DNA from: Sulfurimonas sp.
GTDB taxonomy: Bacteria; Campylobacterota; Campylobacteria; Campylobacterales; Sulfurimonadaceae
Assembly (NCBI GenBank): GCA_027013185.1
Contig: JALUXS010000098.1
Location: forward strand, 1-37,454
DNA length: 37,454 nucleotides
Reading direction: 5' to 3'
The translations under genes and the position numbers were made by a program. Positions 24,539 through 33,197 of the stretch are shown here, piece after piece; position 1 is the first letter of the stretch, and each line of letters starts with the position of its first letter. Below the pieces are notes generated by a model. That model was given only the letters and a program-made list of their open reading frames with translations. It made no database searches and was not told the DNA's origin.

Positions 24539-25824
24539 TATTTGTAAAGTCAACTGATAGCAATTTTAGTCAAAAATTCGATGAACTTTTAACCCGTGGA
24601 AAGATGGATATTGCTCATGTGAGTGGTATTGTTGGCGGTATTATTGAAGATATTAAAACAGATAAAAATTCGGCACTCAAATTGCATATTGCAAAATTTG
24701 ACAATTGGACGCCGAAGAGTGATGAAGATTTAAAAATAACAACAGCTTCTATGCAAAAAGCTTATGAAAATATTGATAAAACTTTAAAAGACTCTCTGCA
24801 TTTAGCCTATGATAGAATTAAAACATATCATGAAAAACAAAAACCAAAGTCTTGGTTTGATACAGAAGCAAACGGGACGATATTAGGACAAAAAGTAACA
24901 CCTGTGGATAGTGCTGGACTTTATATTCCGGGAGGTAAAGCTGCTTATCCATCTTCACTACTTATGAATGTAATTCCTGCACAAGTTGCCGGTGTAGAAA
25001 ATATTATAGTTTGTACACCGACACCTGATAACGAACCAAATGAATTACTTTTAGCAGCATGTCATCTTTGCGGCGTAAGTGAAGTATATAAAGTCGGAGG
25101 AGCAAGTGCTATTGCTGCTCTTGCTTATGGAACAGAGACAATACCTAAGGTAGATGTTATTACGGGACCGGGAAATATTTTTGTTGCAACAGCAAAAAAA
25201 ATGGTTTTTGGTGAAGTTAACATAGATATGATAGCCGGACCGAGTGAAATCGGTATTTTGGCGGATGAGAGTGCAAATGCAAATCATTTAGCTATAGATT
25301 TACTTTCTCAAGCAGAACATGATGAGATGGCAAGTTCTATTTTAATTACGCCATCACAAAAACTGGCTGACGCGGTGAAAATCGAAATAGAAAAATGGTT
25401 GCTCAAACTTCCTCGTCAGGAGATAGCAAGAAAGTCAATCGAAGAACGTGGTGCAATAATAGTAAGTGAAAATATGCAAGAAGCAATTAGCTTGATGAAT
25501 AAAATTGCTCCTGAACATTTAGAAGTGGCAACAATGAGCCCCTTTGAACTTTTGCCATACATTAAACATGCCGGAGCCATATTTTTAGGTCATAATACAC
25601 CTGAGGCTATTGGTGACTATGTTGCTGGACCAAATCATACTTTACCAACAGGAGGAACAGCAAAATTTTATTCACCCTTAGGTGTTGAGAATTTTATGAA
25701 AAAAAGCTCTATCATCTCATTTAGTTCTAAAGCTATCAATGAAATAGGAAAAGAATGTGCACTTATAGCTCATACCGAAGGTTTAACTGCACATGAAGCA
25801 TCTGTTCGCGTTCGTATGAAATAA
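24535..25824 (+). CDS. hisD: Histidinol dehydrogenase
   Basis: The 429-aa zinc enzyme oxidises L-histidinol to L-histidine in two NAD-dependent steps. Signatures are GLYIPGGKAAYPSSLLMN, KVGGASAIAALAYGTE, VDVITGPGNIFVATAKK, DMIAGPSEIGILAD, the zinc-site LLSQAEHDE, the catalytic APEHLEV, and GDYVAGPNHTLPTGG. Length is normal. It overlaps the thioredoxin-fold gene by 4 bp. An AT-rich imperfect palindrome begins on its last codon, and no clear terminator with a U-tract follows. Confidence 0.97.
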   Translation: MIFVKSTDSNFSQKFDELLTRGKMDIAHVSGIVGGIIEDIKTDKNSALKLHIAKFDNWTPKSDEDLKITTASMQKAYENIDKTLKDSLHLAYDRIKTYHEKQKPKSWFDTEANGTILGQKVTPVDSAGLYIPGGKAAYPSSLLMNVIPAQVAGVENIIVCTPTPDNEPNELLLAACHLCGVSEVYKVGGASAIAALAYGTETIPKVDVITGPGNIFVATAKKMVFGEVNIDMIAGPSEIGILADESANANHLAIDLLSQAEHDEMASSILITPSQKLADAVKIEIEKWLLKLPRQEIARKSIEERGAIIVSENMQEAISLMNKIAPEHLEVATMSPFELLPYIKHAGAIFLGHNTPEAIGDYVAGPNHTLPTGGTAKFYSPLGVENFMKKSSIISFSSKAINEIGKECALIAHTEGLTAHEASVRVRMK

Positions 25825-25888
25825 ATATTCTTTATAATTACTGCATATATTTTAAATATTTATGGTAATTATAAATATTAAGAATATT
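25824..25888. repeat. Long imperfect AT-rich inverted repeat after hisD
   Basis: The left arm at 25824-25841 (AATATTCTT then TATAATTAC) pairs with the right arm at 25865-25888 (GTAATTATA, a six-base bulge, then AAGAATATT). The two 9-bp halves match perfectly, with a 23-base loop that is itself AT-rich. No U-tract follows, so it is a poor intrinsic terminator. The rest of the 255-bp gap to 26079 holds no gene that I can see. Confidence 0.5.
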
Positions 25889-26079
25889 AATAATTCTAAA
25901 ATACACACATTCCAAAAATAATCAAATTCTTATCACTAATTTATAACTTATTTAAGCAAACTTGGCTAAGATTGTTGTAGTAAAAAAAGCTTGAAATGCC
26001 GTGCATAAGGGCTTCTTTTAATGTTAATAAGTCGTAGTTATAAATCTTAATTAAGCCGTAATTGGCCAAAGGAGAATAT

Positions 26080-26718
26080 ATGCAATTAGGTTTCCTAGTT
26101 GATTTACACCTGTGTATGGGTTGTAAAGGTTGTGAGATCGCATGTAAAGTGGAGAATGAAGTTCCACTTAGTACATGGAGACTTCGTGTTAAGTATGTGG
26201 ATGTGGGAACTTTCCCAGAAACTAAGAGAACATTTACTCCTCTTAGATGTAATCACTGTGAAAATGCACCATGTGAAAGAATATGTCCGGTATCGGCTCT
26301 TCATTATATAGAGAACGGTATTGTAAATATTGATAAAGAGAGATGTATAGGTTGTGCAGGTTGTGTTATGGCTTGCCCTTATGGTGCTATTTATATAGAC
26401 CCAGAAACACAAACAGCAGATAAGTGTACATATTGTGCACACCGTATTGCATCAAGTATGATGCCTGCTTGTGTTGTTGCATGTCCTGTTGAAGCAAATA
26501 TTTTTGGTGATCTTGACGATCCAGCTTCAAATATTTCTAAGTATATTCAAGATCATAGAGATGTGCGAGTACGTAAACCTGAGAAGGGTACAAATCCTCA
26601 TCACTTTTATGTTGGAGGTGGAGACGTAAATCTTAATCCTCTTGCATCACAAAGAATTGAAGGTTTTAACTTATTTGATAAAATTACAACACTTCCTTTA
26701 GGAGGGCACCACGAATGA
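26080..26718 (+). CDS. Four-cluster ferredoxin subunit of a molybdoenzyme (PsrB/NrfC/DmsB type)
   Basis: The 212-aa electron-transfer subunit has sixteen cysteines in four groups at 12/15/18/22, 57/60/65/69, 89/92/95/99 and 116/119/131/135, the standard four [4Fe-4S] arrangement. The third group reads RCIGCAGCVMACPYGAIY. An in-frame TTG lies 18 bases upstream, but AAAGGAG at 26068-26074 and homology to the family start favour the ATG at 26080. It lacks a signal, so it would be exported with the Tat-tagged catalytic subunit. It carries electrons between that subunit and the NrfD anchor, with which it overlaps by 4 bp. Confidence 0.93.
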   Translation: MQLGFLVDLHLCMGCKGCEIACKVENEVPLSTWRLRVKYVDVGTFPETKRTFTPLRCNHCENAPCERICPVSALHYIENGIVNIDKERCIGCAGCVMACPYGAIYIDPETQTADKCTYCAHRIASSMMPACVVACPVEANIFGDLDDPASNISKYIQDHRDVRVRKPEKGTNPHHFYVGGGDVNLNPLASQRIEGFNLFDKITTLPLGGHHE

Positions 26719-27638
26719 TACATGAATCTTTGGCTGCAACACATGCAGTAGTGACTTTGGACGTACCGTTACCAGACATATTTTGGGGCTGGTTTGTTAC
26801 AATGAATATGTGGGCGAAAAGTATAGGTACAGGTTTAATCTTTATGCTTTTCTTATTACTTAGAAAAAATTCTAGTGAAATGAAAGGACTAAGGACTTTA
26901 ACACTTATAGTTTCATTTATATTTATGAATGTTTTCTTATTGTTTACATTGGCTGATTTACATCAACCATTTAGAATGTGGCATATATTTTTCTATCCTC
27001 ATTGGACGTCAGCTATTACAGTTGGTGCATGGATGGCAACACTATTTGTTGCTATGGAATTCATTATGATAGTCGTAATGATTAGAAAAGAAAACTGTTT
27101 ACTTACAAAAAATCCTGTAGGTTTTTTTGATAAGATGCTTTTTTGGTTAACACTTCTTGCTATTCCTGTTACACTCTATACTGCTGGTATTATGGCAGAG
27201 GCAAGTGCACGTGAATTGTGGCAAATGTCAACAGAATCAGTACAAATGATTTTAGCAGCAACTCTTTCTGGTTCAGCAGCTATTATTTTACTTGGTGGTT
27301 CAAAACTTAGTGATGAAACAAAACAATTTTTCGGAGCGATTTTAGGTTTAAGTGCTTTACTGGCATTTATAATTTACATGTCAGAATACATCTTCGGTGG
27401 AATGAAATCAGAAGAAGTAACAGCTATTTTAGCACATGTAAAAGGGAATGGTGAGTATTCAACTATGTTCTGGATAGGACAATGGGTTGCGTATATCTTA
27501 CCAATGTTACTTGTTGCTCTTTCAAGAGTCAGCAAAAGTAACAGTCTTTTAAGTCTTGCGGCTATTCTAGCAATCGTAGGTCTATGGGTAGTAAAACATG
27601 TTTGGCTAGTTATTCCACAATTATTACCAATGAGTTAA
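26715..27638 (+). CDS. NrfD/PsrC-type quinone-interacting membrane anchor
   Basis: The 307-aa polytopic protein has about eight hydrophobic helices and the NrfD-family layout. WGWFVTMNMWAKSIGTG lies near the first helix, LADLHQPFRMW marks the second/third helix region, and a HWTSAITVGAWM block follows. It contains no heme or iron-sulfur motif, as expected for PsrC-like subunits that exchange electrons with menaquinone. It overlaps the ferredoxin subunit by 4 bp and is followed 13 bp later by the catalytic subunit. Residue-level quinone contacts cannot be assigned by eye. Confidence 0.92.
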   Translation: MIHESLAATHAVVTLDVPLPDIFWGWFVTMNMWAKSIGTGLIFMLFLLLRKNSSEMKGLRTLTLIVSFIFMNVFLLFTLADLHQPFRMWHIFFYPHWTSAITVGAWMATLFVAMEFIMIVVMIRKENCLLTKNPVGFFDKMLFWLTLLAIPVTLYTAGIMAEASARELWQMSTESVQMILAATLSGSAAIILLGGSKLSDETKQFFGAILGLSALLAFIIYMSEYIFGGMKSEEVTAILAHVKGNGEYSTMFWIGQWVAYILPMLLVALSRVSKSNSLLSLAAILAIVGLWVVKHVWLVIPQLLPMS

Positions 27639-27651
27639 GGAGAAAATATAA

Positions 27652-30600
27652 ATGTATTTACAAAGTAGAAGAACATTTTTAAAAGGTGCTGCATTTAGTG
27701 TTGCTGGTGTGGCTATAGCAAAGGGTGTATTTGCAACTGATGCAAAGGCAGAGTCTGTAACTGATTCTAAGTTTACAAATACACCTAAAACGCTTTCATT
27801 TTATCCTGATCAATCTGAATGGGATAGTTTTAAAGAGTTAGATGGAACGGATTGGAAACGTGGTGGTATTGAGCGTCATGGTGTAAGAAGTGCTGAAAAT
27901 CCAGATGGTATTCAAGTAAATGATTACACAATCGTGCCTACAGTTTGTTCAAACTGTGAGGCTGGTTGTGGGTTAACTGCATGGGTTAACAAGAACGATT
28001 TTGATAAAGGAGTACTTACTGTACGTAAATATATGGGTAATCCATTACATACAGGTTCTCGTGGTCGTAACTGTGCAAAAGGGTATGCTGTAACATCCCA
28101 AATGTACGATCCAGATCGTATACCTTTTCCAATCAAAAGAGCTCCAGGTTCTAAACGTGGTGAAGGGAAGTGGGTTCGTGTAACTTGGGATGAAGCAATG
28201 GCTGCAATCGGTAAGAAAATGCACGATACTCTAAAAGTTGGTGATGAAGTTTCTAAAAAATCTATTATGTACCATGTTGGTCGTCCAAATGAAAATGGTT
28301 TTGGCCCACGTGTTCCACAATCTTTAGGTATTGACGGATATAACTCACATACAAATATCTGTTCTGCAGGTGCTCGTGAAGGTACAATTCAATGGGCAAA
28401 TGATGATAGAAATTCACCAGATTGGGCAAATGCTGATCTTATTTTCTTACAATCATCACATGCTGCAGATGCAGGTCACTACTTCCAACAATCAGCAGGT
28501 TATATTGCTGATGCTAGAAAGCGTGGTGCTAAGATGGTTGTTATTGACCCTCGTATGTCAAACTCAGCTGGTATGGCTGACCTTTGGATTCCAACTTGGC
28601 CAGGAACAGAAGCAGCTCTTTATCTTTATTTAGCAAATCGTGTTTTACATGAAAAGAAAAAAGATGGTTCGGATGTAGTAAATCATGAATATGTAAAAAA
28701 CTGGATGAACTGGGACAGATTGATGGCAAATAAAGATTATCTTAAAAAGATGATTGGTTATGGCTATATTTCTAAAATGCCAAAAGATGATTCTTATGAA
28801 TCATTTATTGAGTTAGCGAAAGAACTTTATGCTCCATATACAAAAGAGTTTGTAGTAAAAGAATGTCGTCTTGAAGGCATGGAATATAAACTTGACGAAT
28901 TATGGGAACTTTTTGTTCCAGCCGGTGCTAAAATAGCATCTTACCTTTGGCGTGGGGGAGCAATTGGTCACCGTGGTGGTTGGATGAATACTCGTGCTGG
29001 TTTCTTACCTCTTGCTCTTGTTGGAGCAATGCGTGGAGATATTGGTGGAATAGGTATGCACCATTGGCATGAAATTTCAGTTGCCGGTAAAGGTGACAAA
29101 GCTACAGTGGCTGGTGTTCACCCACCAAAAACTGATGCATGGAATGAAATTGCTTGGCCACCGGAATATCCTATAGCAACATATGAAATGGGATTTATGA
29201 TGCCGCAACTTATGATGGATGAAGAATGGCATGAAAAGTGGACAAAAAAAGGTCTTAAGATTCCTAAGTCTATGGCTGTATATGTTCCAAGAATGCACAA
29301 TCCACTCTGGATTAATCCGGATGGTTTCAGATGGATGGAAGCATTAAAGCGTGAAGATAAATTTGAATTAACATTTAACTTGTCTCCAACATGGTCTGAG
29401 ACAAACTGGTATTGTGATTATGTACTTCCTGTTGGACTTGCTGGTGAGAGAAATGATCAACAATCTACTCCATCTAAACCAGAACAACGTATTGAATTCC
29501 GTCAAGCGGTACTTCGTGTTGCTGCTGAAAAAGCTGGTTGGAAACCAAAAGATCCAACTCGTGCTACACTAGAAGCACACATGAAATTTGGTCTTGGTGA
29601 AGTTTGGGAAGAGAGCGAATTCTGGCCAAACCTTATTATGCATCATGTTGACCCTGATGGTTCTCTTGGTATTGCAAAATACTGGGCAAGTAAAAAAGAT
29701 CCGTCTCGTTGTGTTACTGTACCTGAGTATTTTGATGAAGCATTTAAGTTATTACCAAAACTAAAAGCAGAAGCTACAAAACTTTATAAAGGTGAAGAGT
29801 ATCCAATCTATAGCTATATGAGAGATCATGGTGCTTGGACTGAGAAAACTGATGTGTATAAACCTCAAGAGGAAGAGCTTGAATTTGATGGAACACATTA
29901 CCATGCACATGGTCATAAATATGCTAAAAATGAAGTAACTAAAGATGAGTTTGGTGCATTATGGGTTGATGATGGTAATTTCAAAAAATCTATAGGCGTT
30001 GATGTAGACGGTAAGCTTCATGAAGGTTTCCATACATTAAGTAAGAAACTTGAGTTCTTTTCTGAGTGGTTAGCTGATGAATGGAAGTGGCCTGAGTATG
30101 CGGTGCCTATTTATCCAAGAAATGATGCAGAGAGTGAAAAAATGATTCACCTTGTCACACAGGTACACCATAAGCATATGAAAGGAGATAATGAATTTGC
30201 ACTAAATAATATCTATCGTCTACCATATAATATTCATACGCGTTCTGTGAACTCTAAACATTTAATGGAAATTTCACAAAACCATAACCCTGTATGGATT
30301 TATACAAAAGATGCTGAGAAACTTGGTATCAAACGTGGTGATGCTGTAAAAGTACAGATTCAAGATACTTTAACTGGCATTAAAAGTGGTTATTTTATTG
30401 CTATGGCTGTACCAACTGAAGCAACTCGTCCGGGTGTACTTGCATGTTCACACCATGCTGGTCGATGGAAACTTCAAGACTCTGTAAAAATCCCTGGATT
30501 TGAGCATACTCTTGGTATCATGAGTTTAGGTTCTCCAAAAGTTTCTATGACAAATGATGGAAAAATTGGAACTATGACAACTACTGAGGGTATTCATCCT

Positions 30601-30942
30601 CATAAAGCATGGCAGTTTAAAGAGTACAATAGAGACCTTGAAGATATCTGGTGGAATGGACTTAGTGGTGCATGGCAAAATGCTGTATCTCCTTGTCATC
30701 CAGACCCTATTGCCGGAAATCATGGTTGGCATCAAAAAGTTATTCTTTCTAAGGCTGGAGCTGATGAGAAAATAGGTAATATTTATGTAAATTATGAAAG
30801 TAACTTCAAAGTTTACAAAGCATGGAGAGATCAATTATCTCGTCCATTAACAGCGGCAGATAAATTACGTCGTCCATATCACATTAAACGTCCTGTAAAA
30901 CCAAGCCAAAAAGCTTACGAGTTTAATATTAAAGACGTTTAA
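27652..30942 (+). CDS. Tat-exported molybdopterin oxidoreductase, catalytic subunit (1096 aa)
   Basis: This is a DMSO-reductase superfamily enzyme. Residues 5-11, SRRTFLK, form a Tat signal, with a hydrophobic stretch to about 29, so it works in the periplasm. The proximal [4Fe-4S] site is C99/C102/C106 (VCSNCEAGCG) with C141 (RNCAKG). The first metal-ligand candidate is C237 in NICSAGAREG. Pterin-binding blocks include VVIDPRMSNSAGMADLWIP and VGLAGERNDQQS near residue 600. At 1096 aa it is much longer than PsrA or PhsA and nearer to tetrathionate, arsenate or sulfite-type enzymes. The substrate is not decidable here; a sulfur compound is plausible. AAGGAGAAAA precedes the ATG. Confidence 0.93.
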   Translation: MYLQSRRTFLKGAAFSVAGVAIAKGVFATDAKAESVTDSKFTNTPKTLSFYPDQSEWDSFKELDGTDWKRGGIERHGVRSAENPDGIQVNDYTIVPTVCSNCEAGCGLTAWVNKNDFDKGVLTVRKYMGNPLHTGSRGRNCAKGYAVTSQMYDPDRIPFPIKRAPGSKRGEGKWVRVTWDEAMAAIGKKMHDTLKVGDEVSKKSIMYHVGRPNENGFGPRVPQSLGIDGYNSHTNICSAGAREGTIQWANDDRNSPDWANADLIFLQSSHAADAGHYFQQSAGYIADARKRGAKMVVIDPRMSNSAGMADLWIPTWPGTEAALYLYLANRVLHEKKKDGSDVVNHEYVKNWMNWDRLMANKDYLKKMIGYGYISKMPKDDSYESFIELAKELYAPYTKEFVVKECRLEGMEYKLDELWELFVPAGAKIASYLWRGGAIGHRGGWMNTRAGFLPLALVGAMRGDIGGIGMHHWHEISVAGKGDKATVAGVHPPKTDAWNEIAWPPEYPIATYEMGFMMPQLMMDEEWHEKWTKKGLKIPKSMAVYVPRMHNPLWINPDGFRWMEALKREDKFELTFNLSPTWSETNWYCDYVLPVGLAGERNDQQSTPSKPEQRIEFRQAVLRVAAEKAGWKPKDPTRATLEAHMKFGLGEVWEESEFWPNLIMHHVDPDGSLGIAKYWASKKDPSRCVTVPEYFDEAFKLLPKLKAEATKLYKGEEYPIYSYMRDHGAWTEKTDVYKPQEEELEFDGTHYHAHGHKYAKNEVTKDEFGALWVDDGNFKKSIGVDVDGKLHEGFHTLSKKLEFFSEWLADEWKWPEYAVPIYPRNDAESEKMIHLVTQVHHKHMKGDNEFALNNIYRLPYNIHTRSVNSKHLMEISQNHNPVWIYTKDAEKLGIKRGDAVKVQIQDTLTGIKSGYFIAMAVPTEATRPGVLACSHHAGRWKLQDSVKIPGFEHTLGIMSLGSPKVSMTNDGKIGTMTTTEGIHPHKAWQFKEYNRDLEDIWWNGLSGAWQNAVSPCHPDPIAGNHGWHQKVILSKAGADEKIGNIYVNYESNFKVYKAWRDQLSRPLTAADKLRRPYHIKRPVKPSQKAYEFNIKDV

Positions 30943-30952
30943 CAATAAAGTT

Positions 30953-30976
30953 AAAGCCCACTTCAAGTGTGGCTTT
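30953..30976 (+). terminator. Hairpin between catalytic subunit and TorD genes (attenuator or processing site)
   Basis: AAAGCC and CACT pair with AGTG and GGCTTT around a TCA loop, with one bulged T. Only a weak pyrimidine stretch follows, so termination would be partial. It sits 10 bases after the catalytic-subunit stop and would suit lower expression of the downstream chaperone genes or 3'-end protection of the structural mRNA. Confidence 0.5.
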
Positions 30977-31017
30977 ACTATACTTCTAAGAAAAATTTCC
31001 AATAAGGTACATTGTTT

Positions 31018-31668
31018 ATGAATAATGATTTAAAACAAGAGCAGATTGCAAGAATAAATATATATGCACTCATTTCAAGAATTATGATAGGTGAAATTGA
31101 TGAAGGGCTATTAAAATCAATAGAAGAAGATGAAAATATACTCTCTTTTTTTCCAACATTTAAAGATTGGAAAAGAAGAAAAGAACATAGTTCAAAAGAT
31201 TTGATAGAACGATATTTGAATGTTGATTTTACTAACCTTTTTTTACTTCATTTAATTCCTTACGAATCTTTTTATATGCGAGAAGATCAGATGTTGGAGA
31301 CTGGCGGCGAGAATCCAGTGCAAGCAATTTTTAATGCTTTTGAATTTAAAGTTGAGCTAGATAAAGCTCGTGTAATGGCATCTGATCATATAGGTGTTGA
31401 GTTAGAATTTATGTATGAATTGTGCAAAGCAGAGCTCAAAGCACTAGAAGATGATAATATGGAAATGGCAAAACAACTTTCACAGCTTCAATATGGATTT
31501 ATGAAAGATCATATTTTAGAGTGGGCTCCAATGTACCTTCTCAATGTCAAAAGTGAGGCAGGGACAGCATTTTACTTTGATGCTGCTGATTTGGGTTTAG
31601 AATTTATGATGAGTGATTTTGAATATTTAACAGAATTAAAAAATAATGGATATAACTACCCAGTATGA
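31018..31668 (+). CDS. TorD-family molybdoenzyme chaperone
   Basis: The 216-aa helical cytoplasmic protein has the TorD/DmsD pattern: ARINIYALISRIMIG at the N-terminus, LIPYESFYMREDQML in the middle, and DHIGVELEFMYELCKAEL with a later FMKDHILEWAPMYL block. Such chaperones bind the Tat signal of the partner enzyme and hold export until the cofactor is inserted; the partner is probably the 1096-aa subunit directly upstream. ATG at 31018 is preferred, 10 bases after AAGG; a TTG at 31012 is an alternative. It overlaps the next gene by 4 bp. Confidence 0.92.
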   Translation: MNNDLKQEQIARINIYALISRIMIGEIDEGLLKSIEEDENILSFFPTFKDWKRRKEHSSKDLIERYLNVDFTNLFLLHLIPYESFYMREDQMLETGGENPVQAIFNAFEFKVELDKARVMASDHIGVELEFMYELCKAELKALEDDNMEMAKQLSQLQYGFMKDHILEWAPMYLLNVKSEAGTAFYFDAADLGLEFMMSDFEYLTELKNNGYNYPV

Positions 31669-32765
31669 GTCTTTTAACCTTAGATGTCAGCAAATGTGTT
31701 CATACTTCAAATAAATTTGCGATTTGTAATAGTTGTGTAGAGGCATGTCCTGTTGAAACTATAAAGTTGGAAAACTCCGCTATATCCTTTACCCCCAGTG
31801 AATGTGTTGGGTGTGGCGGCTGTGATGCTGTTTGTCCAACGGCTGCATACACATTAGATGATTTTAAACCGATAAATTATGTTTTTAAATTTTTAGAAGA
31901 TGAAGAAAGCGTTCTTACATGTAATGATGAAAATTTTCCATGTATAGCATCATTAAGTGTTGAAGAATTACTAAGTATTGCTTTAATATCGTCCGAAGAA
32001 GTTACTTTAGATATAGGACCATGTAGTAATTGTGAGATTGCAAAAACAAACCTTAGTATTATAAAGAACAGGGCAGAAGAAGTAAATTTTCTCCTAGAAG
32101 CAATGGTGCAGAAAAAATCTTTACATGTAGAAAAATTAAATTATGAAGTTACAAAAGAAATAGACGCTTTAAGTAGACGTAAATTACTTTCTAAAGAAGG
32201 TGTTAAAACTGCCATAAGCATAAAGCAGCAATTGCAAAATGAAGTTAATGCCAGTGACAAAAATGTAAAAACACATAAAGTTACCGCACAAGACATAATG
32301 AAGATAAAAGAGAAAAATATTCCTCAAAGACGTAGTTTATTGCTTATGGCTATGAAACGTGCAAAAGTGCCAGAAGTTTTTCATACAATTGATATAGAAG
32401 ATATTTCATTTATTTCACAAAAAGATTTAGATGAAACTACATGTACAAATTGTCAAATGTGTTATAGAATCTGTCCGACAGGGGCACTGAGTTCAGACCA
32501 TAGAGGGAGTAAGATTAATTTCAATCCACTTAGTTGTGTTCAGTGTCACAGTTGTCATGATGTATGTGAACCAAACTCTTTAACATTGAGAAATACATTT
32601 TCTCTTGCAAGCTTTTTTGAGCCAAAAATTGAAACTTTAGTTCATTTTGATATAAAAAGATGTGATGAATGCGGGAATTTCTTTGCATATAAGGGTGGAG
32701 AAAAACTGTGTAACAGATGTAGAATTGAAGAAGAAGAAGCAAAAGAATTGTGGGGGATCAAATGA
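31665..32765 (+). CDS. Accessory multi-cluster ferredoxin with central cysteine site and zinc-ribbon tail
   Basis: The 366-aa protein has no signal peptide. Four groups fit [4Fe-4S] sites: 11/21/24/28, 47/50/53/57 (ECVGCGGCDAVCP), 260/263/266/270 (CTNCQMCYRICP) and 291/294/297/301. Between the halves are C86, C93, C120 and C123, a possible fifth metal site, then a helical lysine-rich linker (about 130-240). The tail holds a zinc-ribbon-like CDEC/CNRC quartet at 333/336/349/352. I know of no characterised protein with this exact layout. Coupling to TorD (4 bp) and the next gene (4 bp) suggests a cytoplasmic maturation or electron-donor role for the molybdoenzyme. Confidence 0.8.
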   Translation: MSLLTLDVSKCVHTSNKFAICNSCVEACPVETIKLENSAISFTPSECVGCGGCDAVCPTAAYTLDDFKPINYVFKFLEDEESVLTCNDENFPCIASLSVEELLSIALISSEEVTLDIGPCSNCEIAKTNLSIIKNRAEEVNFLLEAMVQKKSLHVEKLNYEVTKEIDALSRRKLLSKEGVKTAISIKQQLQNEVNASDKNVKTHKVTAQDIMKIKEKNIPQRRSLLLMAMKRAKVPEVFHTIDIEDISFISQKDLDETTCTNCQMCYRICPTGALSSDHRGSKINFNPLSCVQCHSCHDVCEPNSLTLRNTFSLASFFEPKIETLVHFDIKRCDECGNFFAYKGGEKLCNRCRIEEEEAKELWGIK

Positions 32766-33187
32766 GTGAACATATGAATACTATAGATACGATGAATGCT
32801 GCTGATGATATTAAAAAAGAGACAAAACTCTTTGGCCTTATTGCTGAACATGCTAGTCCAAATAGACTGTTTGTAATGCTCAATAAAGAAATAAAAGCAA
32901 ACAATGTCGATGCAATGATGATACCTATGAATATACGTGAAGACGATTTTTATTTTACGCTTTCAAATATGAAAAAATCACATGTAAACGGGGCATATAT
33001 AGCTCCTGAATATCAAGCAAATGCAGTTGAACTTTTAGATGAAGCCGATGAATTTGTACAAGTTTATAATAAATGCGATTTTGTCCTTAGGGATGGAGAA
33101 AAATTGATTGGGACATATCTAGAAAAGAATAATACTTTGCTTGGCGAAGCTTTAGCAAAAGAAATATTTGAAAAATACATAAGATAG
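32762..33187 (+). CDS. Stand-alone degenerate AroE substrate-domain-like protein
   Basis: The 141-aa protein resembles only the N-terminal half of shikimate dehydrogenase: LFGLIAEHASP for the FG-x-PI-x-HSxSP start, then NVDAMMIPMNI, VNGAYIAPEYQANAVELLDE for the GxNVTxPxK block, and LIGTYLEKN for the xGxNTDG block. The catalytic lysine, the asparagine and the aspartate of AroE are all replaced, and the NADP-binding Rossmann half is absent. It is therefore unlikely to be an active AroE and more likely a repurposed ligand- or protein-binding domain. The ATG at 32762 overlaps the preceding stop; an upstream TTG at 32750 is less likely. The family call is from pattern by eye. Confidence 0.65.
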   Translation: MSEHMNTIDTMNAADDIKKETKLFGLIAEHASPNRLFVMLNKEIKANNVDAMMIPMNIREDDFYFTLSNMKKSHVNGAYIAPEYQANAVELLDEADEFVQVYNKCDFVLRDGEKLIGTYLEKNNTLLGEALAKEIFEKYIR

Positions 33188-33197
33188 GAAGATTACT

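Noticed and set aside
25960-25980. Possible sigma-54 promoter (TTGGC...TTGT) before the molybdoenzyme operon.
   Set aside because: The downstream half reads TG where GC is required at the correct spacing, so it fails the essential -12 element.
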